A DNA stretch of 64,000 bases from Streptomyces daqingensis. GTDB lineage: Bacteria > Actinomycetota > Actinomycetes > Streptomycetales > Streptomycetaceae. Under the pieces are notes generated by a model. That model ran no database searches, was not told the DNA's origin, and saw only the letters and a list, made by a program, of their open reading frames with translations. The DNA lies in contig NZ_BMMP01000015.1 of the NCBI RefSeq assembly GCF_014645895.1, positions 1 to 64,000 on the forward strand, read 5' to 3'. The position numbers were made by a program, and so were the translations under genes. Of this stretch, positions 27,599 through 38,255 are shown piece after piece; positions within the stretch are counted from its first letter, which is position 1, and each line of letters opens with the position of its first letter.

Positions 27599-28543
27599 CT
27601 ACTTCAGCGCGCCCGCCGTGAGACCGGCGACGACCTGCCTCTGGAAGATGATGTACGCCGCCAGCACGGGCAGCATCGCCATCACCAGCCCCGCGAACAG
27701 GCCCGACCAGTCCCCCTTGTAGCCCTGGCTGGCGGCCAGTTCGACCAGTCCCTGGGTGAGCACCCGCTGGTCGGGGTCGGTGTTGAGCACCGTCGGCAGC
27801 ATGTACTGGTTCCACTGGCCGAGGAAGTTGAAGATGCCCACGCTGATCAGACCGGGCTTCGCCATCGGCAGCATCACCTGGAAGAAGGTCCTCGTGTGGG
27901 AGGCCCCGTCGATGAGCGCCGCCTCCGCCACCGACGTCGGCAGCGAGCGGAAGAAGGACGTCAGGAAGAACGTCGTGAACGGCAGCGAGTACGCGATGTA
28001 GGCGAGGATCAGGCCATGCCGGGTGTTCAGCAGCCCGGTGTTGCTCATGACGTAGAAGAGCGGCACGAGGGCCAGGATGATCGGGAAGCTCATCCCGCCG
28101 ATGAACAGGAAGTAGAAGAAGCGGTTCCCGGGGAAGTCGAACCGGGCGAGAACGTACGCCACCATGCTGCCCAGGAGCATGGTGCCGAACAGCGAACCGC
28201 CCACCACCAGCAGGGTGTTGAAGAAGTACTCGCTCATGTGCGCCTGGCTCCAGGCGCGCGACCAGTTGTCGAAGCTGAGCGAAGTCGGCAGCGACCAGGG
28301 CGAGGTGAAGATGGCCTTGTCGTCCTTGAAGGACGTCATCACCGCCCACAGCAGGGGCATCACCACCATCACGGCCCACAGGACGAGCATCCCGTGCGAG
28401 AAGACGTTGAGGGTCCTCCCCTCGCTGCCCCGTGCGCTCTCCTTGTCGGCGGAGCCGCGCAACGGGTCGGCGGTGAGTGCCTTGCCCACCGACTGCGTCT
28501 CCGTCATCTCCGGTTCCTCCGGAAGGGTGCCGGCGCTCTTCAT
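27599..28543 (-). CDS. ngcG: Chitosaccharide-type ABC transporter permease, NgcG-like
   Basis: A 314-residue permease of the MalG class with six membrane helices after a soluble N-terminus. The EAA coupling loop reads EAALIDGASHTRTFFQVMLPMAKPG, and AYSLPFTTFFLTSFF precedes it. It pairs with the MalF-class subunit immediately upstream; the two genes overlap by one base (TGATG). An alternative start 12 codons in (METQS-type N-terminus, GGAGGA site) is possible. It is the third gene of an operon matching ngcEFG, an importer for N-acetylglucosamine and chitobiose in streptomycetes. Confidence 0.85.
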   Translation of the reverse strand: MKSAGTLPEEPEMTETQSVGKALTADPLRGSADKESARGSEGRTLNVFSHGMLVLWAVMVVMPLLWAVMTSFKDDKAIFTSPWSLPTSLSFDNWSRAWSQAHMSEYFFNTLLVVGGSLFGTMLLGSMVAYVLARFDFPGNRFFYFLFIGGMSFPIILALVPLFYVMSNTGLLNTRHGLILAYIAYSLPFTTFFLTSFFRSLPTSVAEAALIDGASHTRTFFQVMLPMAKPGLISVGIFNFLGQWNQYMLPTVLNTDPDQRVLTQGLVELAASQGYKGDWSGLFAGLVMAMLPVLAAYIIFQRQVVAGLTAGALK

Positions 28544-29466
28544 CAGTACTCCAACCTCTCCCGGCGACCGAGTTTCAGCACGACGGCCGCGAAGGCCAGG
28601 GTCACCACGAGGAGTGCCACGCCGATCGTCGTCGCGTAGGCGGCCTGGCCGTCGCGGAACGCCTTCAAGTACACGTACAGCGGAAGCACGGTCGTCGAGT
28701 AGGCGGGGCCGCCGGGGCCCGTCGTCATGATCTGCACCACCGCGAACGCCTCGGCGCCCAGCGCCAGGATGCCCATGTAGATCCAGCCGGACTGCACGGT
28801 GTCCCACAGCAGCGGCAGCGTGATCCGGAAGAACGTGGTGATGCGGTCCGCGCCGTCCAGCAGCGCGGCCTCGTAGTAGTCACGCGGGATGGACGTCATG
28901 GCGGCCGAGAAGAGGACGACGAAGAAGCCGACCGTGCTCCACACCATCACGGCCATGACGGCCCACAGGGCCGTCTCCGGGTCGCCCAGCCACGCCGTCT
29001 TCAGCGAGGAGAGGCCCACAGCGTCCAGCGCCGCGTTGAGCGAGCCGCTGCGCGGGTTGTACGCGAAACGGAAGAGCAGCGCGACGATGGCGATCGACAG
29101 GACCTGCGGGAAGAAGTAGACGATCTTGTAGAAGCCGGACCCGCGCACGCCGGAGACGGCGGAGTTCTTCCGCCGCCGTCCCCCGACGTTGATCATGAAC
29201 GCGAAGAACAGCGCGAGGCTGATCGTCACCAGCGGCAGCAGCACGAGGAACAGCAGGCTGTGCTGCAACGACTTCCAGAAGACGTCGTCGCCGAACAGCT
29301 TGGCGTAGTTGTCGAAGCCGACCATCTTGAAGTCGGGACTCAGGCCGGTCCAGTCGGTGAACGAATAGTAGATCGACTGGGCAAAAGGCCAGATGACAAA
29401 GACCGCGTAGATCGTGAGGGGGGCGATCAAGAACCCCACGATGAACCGGTACTTGCCGTGCTCCAT
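28543..29466 (-). CDS. ngcF: Chitosaccharide-type ABC transporter permease, NgcF-like
   Basis: A 307-residue MalF-class permease with six membrane segments. The EAA loop is YYEAALLDGADRITTFFRITLPLL, and the N-terminus FIVGFLIAPLTIYAVFVIWPF is the usual first helix. The insertion GGRRRKNSAVSGVRGSG in a cytoplasmic loop is longer than in typical MalF relatives. It follows the binding-protein gene by 47 bp and overlaps ngcG by one base. There is no ATPase gene in the operon; in Streptomyces the shared MsiK ATPase energises such importers. Confidence 0.86.
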   Translation of the reverse strand: MEHGKYRFIVGFLIAPLTIYAVFVIWPFAQSIYYSFTDWTGLSPDFKMVGFDNYAKLFGDDVFWKSLQHSLLFLVLLPLVTISLALFFAFMINVGGRRRKNSAVSGVRGSGFYKIVYFFPQVLSIAIVALLFRFAYNPRSGSLNAALDAVGLSSLKTAWLGDPETALWAVMAVMVWSTVGFFVVLFSAAMTSIPRDYYEAALLDGADRITTFFRITLPLLWDTVQSGWIYMGILALGAEAFAVVQIMTTGPGGPAYSTTVLPLYVYLKAFRDGQAAYATTIGVALLVVTLAFAAVVLKLGRRERLEY

Positions 29467-29513
29467 TACTCACCGACTCCGATCGAAGTGCTGCCGCCGC
29501 TGGTCACGCTCGC

Positions 29514-30935
29514 TCAGTGCTTGTAGTGCGTGATGGAGTCGTCTTCACGCGCCTCGTCGGTGAACTGCTGGGCCTTCTTCATGGCCTCGGCGGGAGTCAT
29601 CCGGCCGGCCATCATCTCGCCCAGGCAGGCCACGCCGATCTTCTCCTTCTGCAGGGCGACGTACCAGTCCTGGATGCGGGGGTTGACGATGTTCTTGCCC
29701 GCCTTGTCCAGGGCGCCCACGGCCGACTTCAGGCCGGGGGGCAGGTCCAGGCCGTCGGTGCCGCCGTCGAAGGACGTCAGCGACGAGACCTGCTTGGTGA
29801 AGTTCTTCGAGGACTTCTCACCGAGCATGATCCGCAGCTGCTCCATGCCGCCGGTGGGGTTCTTGGCCTTGGCCGGCACGATGAACGGCTCACCGCCGGA
29901 GGCCCACAGGGTGCCGAACGGCAGCTCGTCGCCGCTGTCCAGACCGGAGGGGGCGGCGACGCGCATGTCGAAGTCCTTGGGCGTCGTCTTCTTCGCCTCG
30001 TTCTCCACCCAGGAGCCGTTCGGGATGAACAGCGCCTTGCCCTCGTTCCAGGCGGTCTGCGACTCGATGTGGTCCAGCCCGGGGGTGCCGTCGAGGACGT
30101 AGCCCTTCTTGTACAGCTCGTAGTACGCCTCGAGGGCGGCCTTGACGGCCGGCTGCTTCCAGGCGTCCGGCTCCAGGTTGTCGATGGCCTCCAGCACCTT
30201 CGTGCCGCCGATCTTGGCCATGAAGGGGTAGAGGCTGAAGGGCAGGTAGTAGGGGTGCTTGCCCGCGTACGTCCAGCCCGCGATGCCCTTCTTCTTCGCC
30301 TTGGCGCAGACGGAGAGCATGTCGTCCCAGGTCTCCGGGTACTCCACGTCGAGCTTGTCCAGCGCCTTCTGCGAGTACCAGACGCCGTAGACGGTGTACG
30401 CGTAGTACAGGATCCAGACGGGGTTGCCGTCGAACTGGCCCATCTCCACCACGCCGGGGCGCAGGGTGTCGCGGACCTTCTTGTTCGGGTCGTCGATGGA
30501 AGGCGCGTCCAGCAGCTCCGTGAGGTCGGTGAGCTGCTTCTTGCCCACCAGGACGCCCATGTCCATCTGCTCGGCGCCCGAGTTGTCGATCAGGTCCGGG
30601 GGCGTGCCGCCGTTGAAGCGCGGCTGGAGCACCGACTGGATCTTCTGGGTCGACTTCAGCTTGGTCTTGGCCTTGGGGAAGTTCTTCTCGTAGACGGCCT
30701 GGGCGTCCTCGGCGTACTTGGTGCCGAAGCCGCCGTCGAAGATGTAGATCTCCAGGGGCGCGCTCTTGTTCACGCCGAGCGGGTTGTCCTTGGTCTTCTT
30801 GCCCTTGTCGACCTTGTTGTCCTCGCCGCTGCCGCTGGCACACGAGGTCAGCGCGCCCACCGCGGGGACGGCTATGAGGCCGGCTGCGGCAGATCGCTTG
30901 ATCAGATCACGGCGGTTGACGTTGGTTGATCCCAT
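29514..30935 (-). CDS. ngcE: Chitosaccharide-binding lipoprotein, NgcE-like
   Basis: A 473-residue family 1 extracellular solute-binding protein. The signal sequence has a twin-arginine pattern (NRRDLIKRS) and a lipobox LTSC, so it is probably a Tat-exported lipoprotein. The mature part contains IYIFDGGFGTKYAEDAQAVYE and aromatic-rich segments (YYAYTVYGVWYS, YAGKHPYYLPF) suited to oligosaccharide binding. By position and family it matches NgcE (GlcNAc/diacetylchitobiose uptake). The ATG two codons into the longest reading is chosen, with GAGGAC at normal spacing. A DasR-type site and promoter lie upstream. Confidence 0.86.
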   Translation of the reverse strand: MGSTNVNRRDLIKRSAAAGLIAVPAVGALTSCASGSGEDNKVDKGKKTKDNPLGVNKSAPLEIYIFDGGFGTKYAEDAQAVYEKNFPKAKTKLKSTQKIQSVLQPRFNGGTPPDLIDNSGAEQMDMGVLVGKKQLTDLTELLDAPSIDDPNKKVRDTLRPGVVEMGQFDGNPVWILYYAYTVYGVWYSQKALDKLDVEYPETWDDMLSVCAKAKKKGIAGWTYAGKHPYYLPFSLYPFMAKIGGTKVLEAIDNLEPDAWKQPAVKAALEAYYELYKKGYVLDGTPGLDHIESQTAWNEGKALFIPNGSWVENEAKKTTPKDFDMRVAAPSGLDSGDELPFGTLWASGGEPFIVPAKAKNPTGGMEQLRIMLGEKSSKNFTKQVSSLTSFDGGTDGLDLPPGLKSAVGALDKAGKNIVNPRIQDWYVALQKEKIGVACLGEMMAGRMTPAEAMKKAQQFTDEAREDDSITHYKH

Positions 30936-31097
30936 GCTCAAGTCCTCGCCTTCTCCAGGACTCAGGCGGTGTTCCGGTCTCCCGACGTTCGCCGACCGGC
31001 GAAGGGCCCGACACCGCGGGTCAGTTGAAGCTGAGTGGTGCTCTTTTTCTCGCTACCGCCATGAGCGCCGCGCGCACGGGGCCCTCGTGAGGTGCCG

Positions 31098-31113
31098 ACA
31101 GGTATAGTCCACT
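31098..31113. promoter_or_regulatory. dre-like (DasR) site at the ngcE promoter
   Basis: ACAGGTATAGTCCACT matches the DasR consensus AGTGGTCTAGACCACT at 12 of 16 positions. Read on the minus strand it overlaps a candidate -10 TATACC with -35 TTGCCC 18 bp upstream. DasR is the GlcNAc-responsive repressor of chitin-sugar uptake genes, so the location before ngcE makes sense. The rest of this 332-bp gap holds the aconitase terminator. Confidence 0.5.
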
Positions 31114-31198
31114 TGGCGTCAACAGGGCAAGATCAAAGCAACCCGAATGGTGAGTCTTTCCCGAGTTGAGACCTCCCGGTCCCCGCCGCCTCGGAGCA

Positions 31199-31241
31199 CG
31201 CCGAGGCGGGCGCCGGGACGTACCCGGCACCCGCCTCGGCG
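31199..31241 (-). terminator. Terminator after aconitase
   Basis: A 12-bp perfect outer stem (CGCCGAGGCGGG / CCCGCCTCGGCG) plus an inner GCCGGG/CCCGGC stem across one mismatch, 26 bp after the aconitase stop. A shorter competing hairpin uses CGCCTCGG just upstream. Confidence 0.75.
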
Positions 31242-31267
31242 CCTGCCTTCCGCGGCTGTGCCGCTGC

Positions 31268-34108
<2,841 letters not shown>

Positions 34109-34224
34109 GACAGTCTCCTTCAGTACGTCATTGCCGATCTCCCCGGACGGTGCCGGGGACCCCGGACGGGCGCTGTGAGAGCAGGCAAGCCTTGCTCGGC
34201 AGCGGTCGTATGTGCGCTTTCGGC

Positions 34225-34248
34225 AGTTATCTCGATGTCGAGATAACT
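34225..34248. promoter_or_regulatory. 24-bp perfect inverted repeat at the aconitase promoter (TamR-type operator)
   Basis: Arms AGTTATCTCGA and TCGAGATAACT are perfect, separated by TG. It is centred about 128 bp upstream of the aconitase start in an AT-rich island. In S. coelicolor the MarR-family regulator TamR binds such a palindrome upstream of sacA (aconitase) and other TCA genes; I recall this but cannot check the exact motif. From here to 34593 I see no gene: the open frames there are composition artefacts. Confidence 0.6.
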
Positions 34249-34593
34249 CTAGTACACGACCGTCGGCCGGTCATGCCCAATCCCCCGGCTCTGCCGAAGT
34301 GCTCCCCGGAAAAGACGGCAAACGTCTCGCTGGGCACGGGGCCGGGCGCCCGGGGTTTTTCGACAACTCCGCAACAAGCGGACAGCTCCGGCCGGACGCG
34401 GGAGGGGCGGCCCGCCTCGCCGCGGCGGGCGCGGCAGGCATGGGCGGGGCGGCCACGCCACCCCGGGAATCCGCAGGCGGACGCGGCGTCCGGCCCCCGT
34501 CCCGGACCGGCACGCGCCCTCGCCGCCACGCGGCGGGACGCCGCGGATCCACCGGCTTCCGCCGACTCGCCGCCACACTCTCGGCACGAAGTC

Positions 34594-34614
34594 ATCTCAC
34601 ATGTGAGATACCGT
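34594..34614 (+). promoter_or_regulatory. 16-bp palindrome overlapping the -10 of the XRE-MurA gene
   Basis: ATCTCACATGTGAGAT (34594-34609) is a perfect palindrome whose end overlaps TACCGT (34609-34614), a -10-like hexamer 7 bases before the ATG. No ribosome site is present, so the message is probably leaderless. A protein bound here would block transcription; the encoded XRE domain is the obvious candidate. Confidence 0.55.
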
Positions 34615-34621
34615 CGTCTGC

Positions 34622-36151
34622 ATGACTGATGACTACCTCGCCCGCATCGGGCAGTTGATCCGTGACGCCCGCCAGCACCGGGGCTGGACGCAAGTGAAAC
34701 TCGCGGAGGCCCTCGGGACCAGCCAGAGCGCGGTCAACCGCATCGAGCGGGGCAACCAGAACATCAGTCTTGAGATGATCGCCCGCATCTCGGAGGCGCT
34801 GGACAGCGAGATCGTCTCGCTCGGCTACTCCGGCCCGATGCACCTGCGCGTCGTCGGAGGGCGGCGCCTGTCCGGCAGCATCGACGTCAAGACGAGCAAG
34901 AACGCCTGCGTCGCGCTGCTGTGCGCCTCGCTGCTCAACTCGGGCCGGACGGTGCTGCGCCGGGTCGCCCGCATCGAAGAGGTCTTCCGGATCCTGGAAG
35001 TGCTCTCCTCCATCGGCGTGCGGGCCCGCTGGATCAACGACGGCGCCGACCTCGAGATCGTTCCGCCCGCACAGCTCGACCTCGACGCCATCGACGCCGA
35101 CGCCGCCCGCCGCACCCGCAGCATCATCATGTTCCTCGGCCCGCTGCTGCACCGGATGGACCGCTTCCGCATCCCCTACGCCGGGGGCTGCGACCTCGGC
35201 ACGCGCACCGTGCAGCCGCACATGATCGCCCTGCGCCGCTTCGGACTGGACATCACCGCGACCGAGGGGCTCTACCACGCCGTCGTCGAGAAGGCCGTCA
35301 CGCCCGAGCGTCCGATCGTCCTCACCGAACGCGGCGACACCGTCACCGAGAACGCGCTGCTCGCCGCCGCACGCCACGACGGCGTCACGGTGATCCGCAA
35401 CGCGTCCTCCAACTACATGGTCCAGGACCTGTGCTTCTTCATGGAGGAGCTCGGCGTCAAGGTCGAGGGCATCGGCACGACCACGCTGACCGTGCACGGC
35501 GTCCCGGAGATCGACGTCGACGTCGACTACTCGCCCTCCGAGGACCCCGTCGAGGCGATGAGCCTCCTGGCCGCCGCGGTCGTCACCGGCTCTGAACTGA
35601 CGGTGTGCCGGGTGCCGGTGGAGTTTCTGGAGATCGAGCTGGCGGTCCTGGAGGAGATGGGCCTGCAGGCCGAGCGGAGCCCCGAGTACGCGGCGGACAA
35701 CGGCCGCACCCGGCTCACCGATCTCACGGTGCATCCCTCCAAGCTCGAAGCGCCGGCCGACAAGATCCACCCCATGCCCTTCCCGGGCATCAACATCGAC
35801 AACGTCCCCTTCTTCGCCGCCATCGCCGCCTCGGCCGAGGGCCAGACCCTCATCCACGACTGGGTCTACGACAACCGCGCCATCTACCTCACGGACCTCA
35901 ACCGCCTCGGCGGCAGGCTCCAGCTCCTCGACCCGCACCGCGTCCTGGTGGAGGGCCCGACGCGCTGGCGCGCCGCGGAGATGATGTGCCCGCCGGCGCT
36001 CCGGCCCGCCGTGGTGGTGCTGCTCGGCATGCTGGCGGCCGAGGGCACGTCGGTGCTGCGCAACGTCTATGTGATCAACCGCGGTTACGAGGACCTGGCG
36101 GAGCGCCTCAACGAAGTGGGCGCGCAGATCGAGACGTTCAGGGACATCTGA
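34622..36151 (+). CDS. murA: XRE helix-turn-helix fused to UDP-GlcNAc 1-carboxyvinyltransferase (MurA2-type)
   Basis: A 509-residue fusion. Residues about 1-65 are an XRE/Cro-type HTH (QVKLAEALGTSQSAVNRIERGNQNIS pattern: LAEALGTSQSAVNRIERG). Residues about 75-505 are a MurA/EPT domain, the enolpyruvyl transfer step of peptidoglycan synthesis. MurA elements remain: TSKNACVALL with the substrate Lys/Asn, the AGGCDLGTR loop keeping the catalytic Cys (fosfomycin target), and PFPGINIDNVPFFAA. It is probably the second MurA of the genome, with a regulatory head that may sense cell-wall precursor or bind DNA. No ribosome site; likely leaderless. Confidence 0.9.
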   Translation: MTDDYLARIGQLIRDARQHRGWTQVKLAEALGTSQSAVNRIERGNQNISLEMIARISEALDSEIVSLGYSGPMHLRVVGGRRLSGSIDVKTSKNACVALLCASLLNSGRTVLRRVARIEEVFRILEVLSSIGVRARWINDGADLEIVPPAQLDLDAIDADAARRTRSIIMFLGPLLHRMDRFRIPYAGGCDLGTRTVQPHMIALRRFGLDITATEGLYHAVVEKAVTPERPIVLTERGDTVTENALLAAARHDGVTVIRNASSNYMVQDLCFFMEELGVKVEGIGTTTLTVHGVPEIDVDVDYSPSEDPVEAMSLLAAAVVTGSELTVCRVPVEFLEIELAVLEEMGLQAERSPEYAADNGRTRLTDLTVHPSKLEAPADKIHPMPFPGINIDNVPFFAAIAASAEGQTLIHDWVYDNRAIYLTDLNRLGGRLQLLDPHRVLVEGPTRWRAAEMMCPPALRPAVVVLLGMLAAEGTSVLRNVYVINRGYEDLAERLNEVGAQIETFRDI

Positions 36152-36254
36152 GGCACCGGGCACGCCGGAGGACCCGAGGAAAGACGTTCAGGGACAGCTG
36201 AGCGTCGAGGACACATGAGCACCGGAGACATCTGAGCACCGGAGATATCTGAAC
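36132..36254 (+). repeat. Degenerate repeat array derived from the murA 3' end
   Basis: The last 21 bases of the gene including TGA (36132-36152) recur at 36183-36203 with one mismatch. A 10-bp core GACATCTGAG and variants occur five times (36143, 36194, 36211, 36228, 36245). The rest of the gap to 36413 shows nothing but the next promoter. Confidence 0.7.
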
Positions 36255-36401
36255 AGCAGGCACGTCCGAGGAACACCGGCATCGCTCCCGGCCCCCACGG
36301 GCCCGGGAGCGGTGCCGTGTCGCGCGCCGCAGGACAAGGGCCGCCGGGCAGCCCCGAGCGTCGGACCCTCTCCCGGACAGGTCATCCTGTTCGAATTGGG
36401 G

Positions 36402-36407
36402 TACAAA
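36402..36407 (+). promoter_or_regulatory. Probable -10 box of a leaderless transcript
   Basis: TACAAA(T) lies 6 bases before the ATG at 36414, without a ribosome site. No convincing -35. Confidence 0.45.
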
Positions 36408-36413
36408 TGGCGT

Positions 36414-37772
36414 ATGGGTACCACCAGGCGATTCGGACTCTTCCGGCCGTTCCTGCTCCTGGTGGCCGCCGTCCTCGCAGCGGTGGCGGTCACGATGGCG
36501 CCCGGCGCGTCCGGTGACGCCTCCGCAGCTCCCAGAGCGGACAGCGTCGAGGAAGTCGCGGACGCGCTGCGCGAAAGCCCGGTCTTCGTCGACCCGCGCG
36601 CCTCCGACAGGCTCTCCGACGCCGACGCCGAGGCGCTCGCCGACAAGATCGAGAACGCCGACAAGCCGATCTTCGTCGCCGTCCTCCCGAAGGCCGACGA
36701 GTTCCCGCCCTCCACACTCCTGCGGGACCTGCGCGCCCAGGTCGGTGACAGGGGCGTCTACGCGGTCGCGCTCGGTGACGACTTCGCCGCAGCCTCGGAC
36801 CGGTCGGTCCTCTCGCAGAGCACGGTCCGCAACCTCGACGAGTCGGCCCAGCGGTCCGCCGACGGCGACACCGACAAGCTGCTCGACCGCTTCGTCGACG
36901 GCGCGGTGAAGGACGCGGACGGCCGCGCCCCCGCCTCCTGGGACGGCGGCTCCCAGGTCGGCCGCGACGGCAGCATCGTCCTCACGGTGCTCCTCGCGCT
37001 CCTCGTGGTGGGCGTGGGCGCCGGCTTCGTCGCGAGGAACAGGGCCCGCAAGCGCCAGGTCGCGCAGGAGCAGGCGCAGTTGGAGAAGCTGCGGCCCGTC
37101 GTGGACGAGGACATCACGGCGTTCGGCGAGGAGCTGGACCGCATCGCCTTCGATCCGAACGCCCGGGACTCCGACGACGTCATGCGCGACGACTACACCC
37201 GGGCCATCGACTGCTACGACGAGGCGAAGCGGCGCATGTCCCAGGCCCGCGGCCCCAAGGACGTACGGCCGGTCACCGAGTCGCTGGAGGAGGGGCGGTT
37301 CGCCCTGGCGACGCTGGAGGCGCGGCGCGAAGGCCGGCCGCTGCCCGAACGCCACGTGCCGTGCTTCTTCGACCCCCGGCACGGGCCGTCCGTGAAGGAC
37401 GTCGAATGGGCACCGCCCGGCGGCACTCCGCGTCCCGTGCCGGTCTGTGCGGCCGACGCGGCACGCCTCGCCGACGGCGACGAACCCATGACCCGCACCG
37501 TCGACACCCCCGAGGGCCGCCGCCCCTACTGGGAGGCCGGTCCCGCCTACGCCCCCTGGGCCGGCGGCTACTTCGGCGGGGGACTCCTGCCGGGACTGCT
37601 GGCGGGCACGCTGCTCGGCAACGCGCTCCTGCCGGGTGCGTACGGCGCGGGATTCGGTGACGGGAGCGGCGACTTCGGCGGAGGCGACTTCGGGGGCGGG
37701 GACTTCGGCGGCGGAGGCGACTTCGGCGGCGGGGGCTTCGGCGGAGGCGACTTCGGCGGCGGAGGCTTCTAG
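36414..37772 (+). CDS. TPM-domain-like membrane protein with Gly/Phe-rich tail
   Basis: A 452-residue protein: signal peptide or N-terminal anchor (residues about 8-38), an extracytoplasmic domain (about 45-165) resembling TPM/DUF6676 domains with SPVFVDPRA and KPIFVAVLPK, a membrane helix (about 185-205, VLTVLLALLVVGVGAGFVA), a charged helical region likely coiled coil (AQEQAQLEKLRPVVDEDI), and a 35-residue tail of GDFGGG repeats. Such TPM-Gly-rich proteins are common in actinomycetes, with proposed roles in membrane-protein quality control. The ATG is chosen because of the -10 box 6 nt upstream. Confidence 0.7.
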   Translation: MGTTRRFGLFRPFLLLVAAVLAAVAVTMAPGASGDASAAPRADSVEEVADALRESPVFVDPRASDRLSDADAEALADKIENADKPIFVAVLPKADEFPPSTLLRDLRAQVGDRGVYAVALGDDFAAASDRSVLSQSTVRNLDESAQRSADGDTDKLLDRFVDGAVKDADGRAPASWDGGSQVGRDGSIVLTVLLALLVVGVGAGFVARNRARKRQVAQEQAQLEKLRPVVDEDITAFGEELDRIAFDPNARDSDDVMRDDYTRAIDCYDEAKRRMSQARGPKDVRPVTESLEEGRFALATLEARREGRPLPERHVPCFFDPRHGPSVKDVEWAPPGGTPRPVPVCAADAARLADGDEPMTRTVDTPEGRRPYWEAGPAYAPWAGGYFGGGLLPGLLAGTLLGNALLPGAYGAGFGDGSGDFGGGDFGGGDFGGGGDFGGGGFGGGDFGGGGF

Positions 37773-37788
37773 CCGCTGGCCGCGCACC

Positions 37789-38235
37789 TCCGGCGGCGAC
37801 GCGCAGTTGCTGCGTGCCGTCGCCGCCGGCGAACCGGACGCGCTCGCCGCGCTCTGAGACCGTCACGCGGGCTGGCTGCACGCGCGTCTGAGCCGTCGCT
37901 GCGCGGACCCCGAGACCGTCACCGAAGTCCTGCAGGACACCCTCGTCACCGCGTGGCGGTCCGCCGCCGGCCGGCACAAGGGCGAAGCCGGCGGCTGGCT
38001 GTGGGTCATCGCCTCGCGGCGGCTCGTGGACGCCCAGCGGAGTCAGCTCCGCGCCGCCGAGATCCAGCAGGCCCACGCCAGCCGCGAGCCGGACGCCGTA
38101 CGGACCGTGGCACCGTCCGCGGAGGAGCGTGTGCTCTCCGGCGGCCTCGAGTACGGCGACCTGGGAACGGCGCTGGACCGCCTCTCGCCCGACCTGCGCG
38201 GCATACCCGAGGGCACCGTCAAGACCCGCTCCCCC
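37789..38235 (+). pseudogene. Decayed ECF sigma factor
   Basis: One frame reads DAQLLRAVAAGEPDALAAL, then TGA at 37855-37857, then DRHAGWLHARLSRR and LQDTLVTAWRSAAG, a clear sigma region 2, and GGWLWVIASRRLVDAQR. The remains of region 4 read LDRLSPDLR joined directly to GIPEGTVKTR (38200-38229): the roughly 20 residues that normally intervene, including the first helix of the HTH, are deleted. No start codon remains next to the preceding gene. A nonsense mutation, an internal deletion and no clean end together make it inactive. Confidence 0.8.
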
Positions 38236-38255
38236 TGCCCCTCGCCTCGCCCCTC

